A DNA stretch of 60,698 nucleotides, taken from contig JAAEZA010000022.1 in the NCBI GenBank assembly GCA_018223125.1, forward strand, positions 1-60,698, given 5' to 3'. How positions within the stretch are numbered: position 1 is the stretch's first letter; the number at the start of each line of letters is the position of its first letter. The DNA comes from Paracoccaceae bacterium. GTDB taxonomy: Bacteria; Pseudomonadota; Alphaproteobacteria; Rhodobacterales; Rhodobacteraceae. Shown here piece after piece: positions 55,838-60,698 of the stretch. The notes below the pieces were generated by a model. It saw nothing but the letters and a program-made list of their open reading frames with translations. It was not told the origin of the DNA and made no database searches. Position numbers and translations under genes: made by a program.

Positions 55838-58489
55838 TTAATCCTCCAGTATTTCTTTGGCTGCCTTGATCGCCACCTCCGCATTGTCAGCGGAGGGACC
55901 ACCGGCTTGCGCCATATCGGGACGTCCGCCGCCCCCTTTACCGCCCAAAGCCGCCGCAGCCGCCTTGACCAGATCAACCGCTGAAATACGATCCGTCAAG
56001 TCGTCCGTAACCCCTGCAGCCACAGCCGCCTTTCCCCCCGCACCAGAGATCAGCAGGATTGCGCCGCTGCCAAGGCGTTTCTTGTGCTCGTCAATCAACC
56101 CGCGCAAATCCTTGCCCGGAACATCTGCAAGCACCTGACCAAGGAAGGGCACGCCATTCACCTGCTCCGCGTCCGAGCCGCCACCGGCACCGCCCATCGC
56201 GGCCTGTTTGCGAAGTTCCGCCACTTCGTTCTGAAGCGCCTTGCGTTCGTCCTGCAAGGCTTTGATCCGTGCCGGAACATCCCCCGCCGGGACCTTCAGC
56301 GCCAGTGCAGCCTCGGCAAGCAGATGATCCTGACCGCGCAGATAATCCTGCGCCGCCTGTCCGGTCAGCGCCTCGATCCGGCGCACACCGGAACTGCTGG
56401 CACTGTCGCCCAGCAGGACAAATGCGCCGATGTCGCCGGTGCGCCGCACATGGGTGCCCCCGCAAAGCTCCAGCGAATAGGTGCGCTTGTCGCTGCCCTT
56501 GCCGCTGCCTTCAAGCTGACCCATGGACACAACGCGCACTTCATCGCCGTATTTCTCGCCAAACAGCGCCTGTGCACCCAATTCGCGGGCTTCATCAGGT
56601 GTCATGATCCGCGTATCCACAGCAGAGTTCTGGCGGATATAGGCGTTCACTTCGCGCTCGACCTGTTCCAGTTCCGCAAGGCTCATGGCTTTGGAGTGGC
56701 TGAAATCAAAGCGCAAACGGTCCTCTGCATTCAGTGACCCGCGCTGCGCAACGTGATCGCCAAGAGCAATGCGCAGGGCCTCATGCAACAGGTGTGTCGC
56801 GGAGTGATTGGCGCGGATCGCACTGCGACGGGCGTGATCCACAACCAGTTCAGCAGCATCGCCTTTGGCAACGGCCCCTTCTCTGACCGTGCCAATATGT
56901 ACAAACACACCAGCTTTCTTCTTCACATCAGAAACCTGCACAACGCCACCGGCTGTTTTGATCACGCCTGTGTCCCCAACCTGACCACCGCTTTCCGCAT
57001 AGAACGGTGTCTGGTTCAGCACCAGTTGTACTGCCGCACCGGTTTCGGCCTGTTCAACCGGTTTGCCATCCACAACAACCGCACGGATCTGGCCCTCGGC
57101 TTCTTCCGTGTCATAGCCCAGAAACTCGGTCGAACCTTCGGCATCTGCCACGTCAAACCAGACAGATTCATCCGCCGCCTCGCCCGAACCGGACCAGGCC
57201 GCCCGCGCCTTGGCTTTCTGCGCTTCCATCGCTGCGTTAAACCCGTCGGTGTCCACTTCAACACCCCTCTCCCGCAGCGCATCCTGTGTCAGATCCAGCG
57301 GGAAACCGTATGTATCATAAAGCTTGAACGCGGTTTCTCCTTCCAGTGCCTGCCCTTCGGCCATGCCCTCCAGTTCCGCATCCAGCAGTTTCAACCCGCG
57401 ATCCAGCGTGGTGCGGAACCGGGTTTCTTCCAGCAGCAACGTTTCCTCGATCATCGGCTGGGCACGGCCCAGTTCCGGATAGGCCTGCCCCATCTGGCGC
57501 ACCAGTTCGGGCACAAGACGGTGCATCAACGGATCTTTCGCCCCCAGCAAATGCGCATGACGCATGGCGCGGCGCATGATCCGGCGCAAAACATAGCCGC
57601 GACCCTCGTTTGACGGCAGAACACCATCTGCGATCAGGAAAGACGTGGACCGCAGGTGATCCGCAATCACACGGTGATGCACGTTCTGGTCCCCGTAAGG
57701 GTCCACGCCGGTGCCCTGGGCCGAAGCCTCGATCAAGGCCTTGAACAGATCGGTGTCATAGTTGTCATGGCTGCCCTGCAACAAGGCTGCAATCCGCTCC
57801 AGCCCCATGCCGGTGTCGATGCTTTGCATGTCCAGTTCCCGCATGGAACCGTCCTCGAACTGTTCGTTCTGCATGAAAACAACGTTCCAGATCTCGATAA
57901 ACCTGTCGCCGTCTTCCTCGGCAGAACCCGGAGGTCCGCCCCAGATGTGATCGCCGTGATCGTAGAAAATCTCGGTACAGGGACCACATGGCCCTGTCGG
58001 CCCCATCTGCCAGAAATTGTCAGAGGTCGCGATGCGGATGATCCGGTCTTCCGGCACGCCCAGCTTTTTCCAGATTTCGAACGCTTCGTCATCGGTGTGG
58101 TATACGGTTGTCACCAGACGGGACTTGTCGATTCCGAACTCCTCGGTGATCAGCTTCCACGCATAAGGGATGGCCTCTTCCTTGAAATAATCCCCGAAAG
58201 AGAAATTCCCGAGCATTTCAAAGAATGTATGGTGGCGTGCGGTGTAGCCCACATTGTCCAGATCATTGTGCTTGCCCCCCGCACGCACACATTTTTGCGC
58301 CGTTGTGGCCCGCTTGTAATCCCGTGTTTCCGCGCCGGTGAACAGGTTCTTGAACTGCACCATCCCCGAGTTGACGAACATCAGCGTCGGGTCATTGCGT
58401 GGCACCAGCGGAGAGCTGTCCACAACCGCATGGCCGTTCTTCTCGAAATAGGACAGAAACGTGCTGCGGATATCGTTTACGCCAACCAT
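55838..58489 (-). CDS. alaS: Alanyl-tRNA synthetase
   Basis: This class II synthetase charges and proofreads tRNA-Ala. The 883-residue protein begins [43 protein letters not shown]. The editing domain has the zinc ligands in [11 protein letters not shown] (HxxxH) and [15 protein letters not shown]-terminal coiled coil and a glycine-rich C-Ala domain ([16 protein letters not shown]) complete it. Length is normal. It is followed without any gap by two DUF1330 genes and lies downstream of recA, separated from it by hairpins. Confidence 0.97.
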   Translation of the reverse strand: MVGVNDIRSTFLSYFEKNGHAVVDSSPLVPRNDPTLMFVNSGMVQFKNLFTGAETRDYKRATTAQKCVRAGGKHNDLDNVGYTARHHTFFEMLGNFSFGDYFKEEAIPYAWKLITEEFGIDKSRLVTTVYHTDDEAFEIWKKLGVPEDRIIRIATSDNFWQMGPTGPCGPCTEIFYDHGDHIWGGPPGSAEEDGDRFIEIWNVVFMQNEQFEDGSMRELDMQSIDTGMGLERIAALLQGSHDNYDTDLFKALIEASAQGTGVDPYGDQNVHHRVIADHLRSTSFLIADGVLPSNEGRGYVLRRIMRRAMRHAHLLGAKDPLMHRLVPELVRQMGQAYPELGRAQPMIEETLLLEETRFRTTLDRGLKLLDAELEGMAEGQALEGETAFKLYDTYGFPLDLTQDALRERGVEVDTDGFNAAMEAQKAKARAAWSGSGEAADESVWFDVADAEGSTEFLGYDTEEAEGQIRAVVVDGKPVEQAETGAAVQLVLNQTPFYAESGGQVGDTGVIKTAGGVVQVSDVKKKAGVFVHIGTVREGAVAKGDAAELVVDHARRSAIRANHSATHLLHEALRIALGDHVAQRGSLNAEDRLRFDFSHSKAMSLAELEQVEREVNAYIRQNSAVDTRIMTPDEARELGAQALFGEKYGDEVRVVSMGQLEGSGKGSDKRTYSLELCGGTHVRRTGDIGAFVLLGDSASSSGVRRIEALTGQAAQDYLRGQDHLLAEAALALKVPAGDVPARIKALQDERKALQNEVAELRKQAAMGGAGGGSDAEQVNGVPFLGQVLADVPGKDLRGLIDEHKKRLGSGAILLISGAGGKAAVAAGVTDDLTDRISAVDLVKAAAAALGGKGGGGRPDMAQAGGPSADNAEVAIKAAKEILED

Positions 58490-58584
58490 GTGTATGCCTT
58501 TGCAGTCTTGGGAATTTTATCAGGGGCGGTTATACCCTGCCTGTGCATTCTGTCCACATCCCATTTCGGCGGGTCCAGACGCAA

Positions 58585-58611
58585 AGCGCCGCAGACAAAG
58601 CCCGCGGCGCT
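58585..58611. terminator. Hairpin in the recA-alaS gap
   Basis: An 8-bp stem AGCGCCGC/GCGGCGCT with an 11-base loop lies 65-91 bases beyond the recA stop. No T-run follows, so it may act as a backup terminator. Confidence 0.5.
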
Positions 58612-58644
58612 ACAAAAACGGTTTTCAATGTTCACTAAATACTC

Positions 58645-58663
58645 CCGCCGGAGGCACCGGCGG
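58645..58663 (-). terminator. Hairpin after recA
   Basis: A 7-bp GC-only stem CCGCCGG/CCGGCGG with a 5-base loop lies 13 bases after the recA stop. It lacks a T-run. It probably ends or stabilises the recA message. Confidence 0.55.
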
Positions 58664-58675
58664 AAACGGCAAATC

Positions 58676-59752
58676 CTAGCCTTCGATCACGTCATCCCCG
58701 CCCTCGTCGGCAGCGGGTTTGGGCATGTCAAAATCCAGACCGTGGGAGGCGCGGATTTTATCCTCTATTTCCCAGGCGGTTTGCGGATTTTCTTTCAGGA
58801 AGTTCTTGGCGTTTTCCCGCCCCTGCCCGATCCGCTGGTCCCCGTAAGAAAACCAGGAGCCTGATTTCTCGACAATACCGGCTTTGACACCCAGATCTAC
58901 CAGTTCCCCCCGTTTGGAGATACCCTCGCCGTACATGATGTCGAACTCTACCTGTTTGAACGGCGGCGCCACCTTGTTCTTGACGATCTTGACGCGGGTT
59001 GCGTTGCCGACCACTTCGTCGCGGTCCTTGATCGCGCCGGTGCGGCGGATATCCAGACGCACGGAAGAGTAGAATTTCAGCGCATTGCCACCGGAGGTCG
59101 TCTCGGGCGAGCCGAACATCACGCCGATTTTCATACGGATCTGGTTGATGAAGATCACGGTACATTTGGATTTGCTGATAGAGCCTGTCAGCTTGCGCAT
59201 GGCCTGACTCATCAAACGGGCCTGTGCGCCCACCTGATGATCGCCCATATCCCCTTCCAGTTCGGATTTCGGCGTCAGCGCCGCGACCGAATCAACGACA
59301 ACCATTGAAACCGCACCCGACCGCACCAGCGTATCGGTGATTTCCAGCGCCTGTTCACCTGCATCCGGCTGGGAGATCAGCAACTCGTCCAGATCCACCC
59401 CCAGCTTCTTGGCATAGGTCGGGTCCAGCGCGTGTTCCGCATCCACAAAGGCGCAAACCCCGCCTTTTTTCTGTTCTTCCGCGATACAATGCAGTGTCAG
59501 GGTGGTTTTACCGGAGCTTTCAGGGCCGTAGATTTCAATAATCCGCCCCTTTGGAATTCCGCCGATCCCCAGCGCAATATCCAGCCCGATCGATCCGGTA
59601 GAGGTTGCCTCCACATCCATCACAGGATTCGCACCCAGTTTCATGATAGAGCCTTTGCCGAACTGACGTTCGATCTGCCCAAGGGCGGATTCCAGTGCTT
59701 TTTGCTTATCCATGGACTGTCTTTCAGTTAAATCGAGTAGGTTCGTAGCCAT
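58676..59752 (-). CDS. recA: Recombinase RecA
   Basis: RecA drives homologous recombination and triggers LexA cleavage in the SOS response. From the start at 59752 ([20 protein letters not shown]) the 358-residue protein has Walker A GPESSGKT at 76-83, and [40 protein letters not shown] with Walker B and loop L1. [27 protein letters not shown] (loop L2) follows, and the acidic C-terminal tail is present. An AAGGG at nine bases favours this ATG over the one at 59761. An exact SOS box lies about 50 bases upstream. cckA, alaS and recA cluster together as in relatives. Confidence 0.97.
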   Translation of the reverse strand: MATNLLDLTERQSMDKQKALESALGQIERQFGKGSIMKLGANPVMDVEATSTGSIGLDIALGIGGIPKGRIIEIYGPESSGKTTLTLHCIAEEQKKGGVCAFVDAEHALDPTYAKKLGVDLDELLISQPDAGEQALEITDTLVRSGAVSMVVVDSVAALTPKSELEGDMGDHQVGAQARLMSQAMRKLTGSISKSKCTVIFINQIRMKIGVMFGSPETTSGGNALKFYSSVRLDIRRTGAIKDRDEVVGNATRVKIVKNKVAPPFKQVEFDIMYGEGISKRGELVDLGVKAGIVEKSGSWFSYGDQRIGQGRENAKNFLKENPQTAWEIEDKIRASHGLDFDMPKPAADEGGDDVIEG

Positions 59753-59803
59753 CTTTGACATCCCTTATTTCACATCGCCGGAGACTCGGCAATCGCTGCT
59801 GAT

Positions 59804-59818
59804 GTTCGCCTCTTGTTC
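59804..59818 (-). promoter_or_regulatory. LexA (SOS) box of recA
   Basis: GAAC-AAGAGGC-GAAC on the minus strand is an exact alphaproteobacterial SOS box. It lies 52-66 bases before the recA start. A possible -10 (CATATA or TATAGG) sits just upstream, so the box would lie at or just past the transcription start. Confidence 0.8.
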
Positions 59819-59944
59819 TTCAAACCTATATGAGATCAAAACAGGAACATTACAAGTAAAACTTTCAACTTAACAATCCCGCATGAAAGTTTATGAATGG
59901 TAAATGCGATACAGTTTAGGGTTGATCAGGGGTAAGTATCCGGA

Positions 59945-60512
59945 ATGATGGTATTTCTAAAAGAGAAGCTGGTGTTCTTTGCGACGCCCAAAACCGCTTC
60001 CACTTCGATCGAAATGGCGCTCGGCCCGAATTGTGACATCCGCATTTCCAAAGTGCCAAACGCTAAACACACACCCTACAGGAAGTACCACCGCATAGCC
60101 CGACACAGTTGCCGTGATCCGCGAACCGGTAGACTGGCTGGGCAGCTGGTATCGCTACCGCTCCCGCGAGGAGTTGAACGGCACCCCCAATTCAACCGCC
60201 AATGTCAGTTTTGACGAATTTGTAGCGGCCTACCTGTCCGACAATCCGCCGGAATTTGCCCGTGTCGGCTCGCAGGCAAAATTCATGTCGGATAAGGACG
60301 GTGCGCTCGGTCTGTCCCATCTGTTCCGCTATGACGATATGGACGGACTGGTACGGTTTTTGCAGAACCGCCTGAACCGGCAGTTCACGCTCGGGCGGGC
60401 AAACCAGTCTCCTAAAGGGGAAACCTCTCTCAGCCCTACACTTCTTGCCGAATACCAAAAGGCTTGCGCGCAGGACTTCGAGATTTACGAACGGCTGTCG
60501 CCGGAAAGCTGA
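59945..60512 (+). pseudogene. Sulfotransferase-like P-loop protein (often labelled gamma-glutamyl kinase), broken by a small deletion
   Basis: The first part (from 59945) reads MVFLKEKLVFFATPKTASTSIEMAL, with the PAPS-binding loop TPKTASTS of the sulfotransferase superfamily, up to KHTPYRKYHRI. The second part (from about 60101, in another frame) reads DTVAVIREPVDWLGSWYRYRSRE and continues to a full C-terminus. Rhodobacteraceae homologs as I recall them join these two parts through about 14 more residues, so around 40-45 bases seem to be lost near 60093-60100, with a frame change. The separate frames 59945-60214 and 60114-60512 are then remnants of one gene. The label gamma-glutamyl kinase is a family misnomer. 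Confidence 0.7.
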
Positions 60513-60535
60513 TCCGCACCCAAAAATCCTGTTCC

Positions 60536-60698
60536 TCAAGCCGCAAGGTCGCGCACGGTTTCTGTCAGTTGCTTGAGCGAAAACGGCTTTGGCAGGAAAT
60601 GCGCGTTCGGAATTTCGCCATATTCCGAGGTGAAATTCTCTTCGGCATAGCCCGAAACGAAAATCACATTCACATCCGGTCTGCTTTCCTGTGCCTTC
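60536..60698 (-). CDS. cckA: C-terminal end of hybrid histidine kinase CckA (partial)
   Basis: The visible 53 codons are the end of a receiver domain: VIFVSGYAEENFTSEYGEIPNAHFLPKPFSLKQLTETVRDLAA. This closely matches the receiver at the C-terminus of CckA, the kinase that feeds ChpT and CtrA, with the conserved Lys-Pro in LPKPFS. The gene runs off the right edge of the window. cckA next to recA is a known order in Rhodobacteraceae. The phospho-acceptor Asp and kinase domains lie outside the window. Confidence 0.75.
   Translation of the reverse strand, partial: KAQESRPDVNVIFVSGYAEENFTSEYGEIPNAHFLPKPFSLKQLTETVRDLAA

Overview
The window looks like a stretch of chromosome from an alphaproteobacterium of the Rhodobacteraceae (roseobacter group). 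The pointers are the gene set and order (trpGDC-moaC-moeA-lexA next to comEC, gltX and gltA; alaS-recA-cckA; argC-ccmE-ccmF-ccmH), SOS boxes of the alphaproteobacterial GAAC-N7-GAAC type, CtrA-type TTAA-N7-TTAAC boxes, GANTC clusters, and a gene transfer agent (GTA) type lysis cassette. Almost all of it is well-packed core genome. I see no rRNA, tRNA, insertion sequence or CRISPR array.

Layout. 0-6.8 kb: a small membrane protein, parE, two small envelope proteins, an Ldh_2/CaiB-type pair and a SYLF lipoprotein. 6.8-12.8 kb: a peptide-type solute-binding protein, a probable unannotated sRNA, a regulatory gap with a CtrA box and seven GANTC sites, an acyl-CoA ligase, a DsbA-like protein and an MFS exporter. 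12.8-22.4 kb: mfd, hemB, a receiver/degenerate-GGDEF protein behind a second CtrA box, an ABC-F ATPase and an aminotransferase. 22.5-32.7 kb: ppiD, trpE, a divergent polysaccharide deacetylase on the other strand, then a tightly coupled trpG-trpD-trpC-moaC-moeA run followed by SOS-regulated lexA. 32.7-37.6 kb: comEC with a broken reading frame, gltX, gltA. 37.7-48 kb (all minus strand): an enoyl-CoA hydratase relative, ccmH, ccmF, an orphan gene behind a 14-bp repeat array, a GTA-type holin and endolysin, ccmE, yihY, argC, murI, an acyltransferase, rpsI and rplM. 48-60.7 kb: an RTX protein, a thioesterase-like protein, an enoyl-CoA hydratase, an M32 carboxypeptidase, ctaA, a TrmJ-type methyltransferase, alaS with two DUF1330 genes, recA, a broken sulfotransferase-like gene and the 3' end of cckA.

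How it fits together. Several genes here belong to the circuit that in Rhodobacter links SOS, the CckA-ChpT-CtrA phosphorelay and GTA exchange: lexA and recA (both with SOS boxes), cckA, a c-di-GMP-like response regulator with a CtrA box, the endolysin/holin pair for particle release, and the recipient-side functions ComEC and RecA. Other genes supply tryptophan, molybdopterin, heme A and cytochrome c biogenesis. The items most worth checking are the 14-bp array of palindromes beside the GTA lysis genes, the sRNA at 8.74-8.81 kb, the two CtrA boxes, and the one-base frameshift in comEC.
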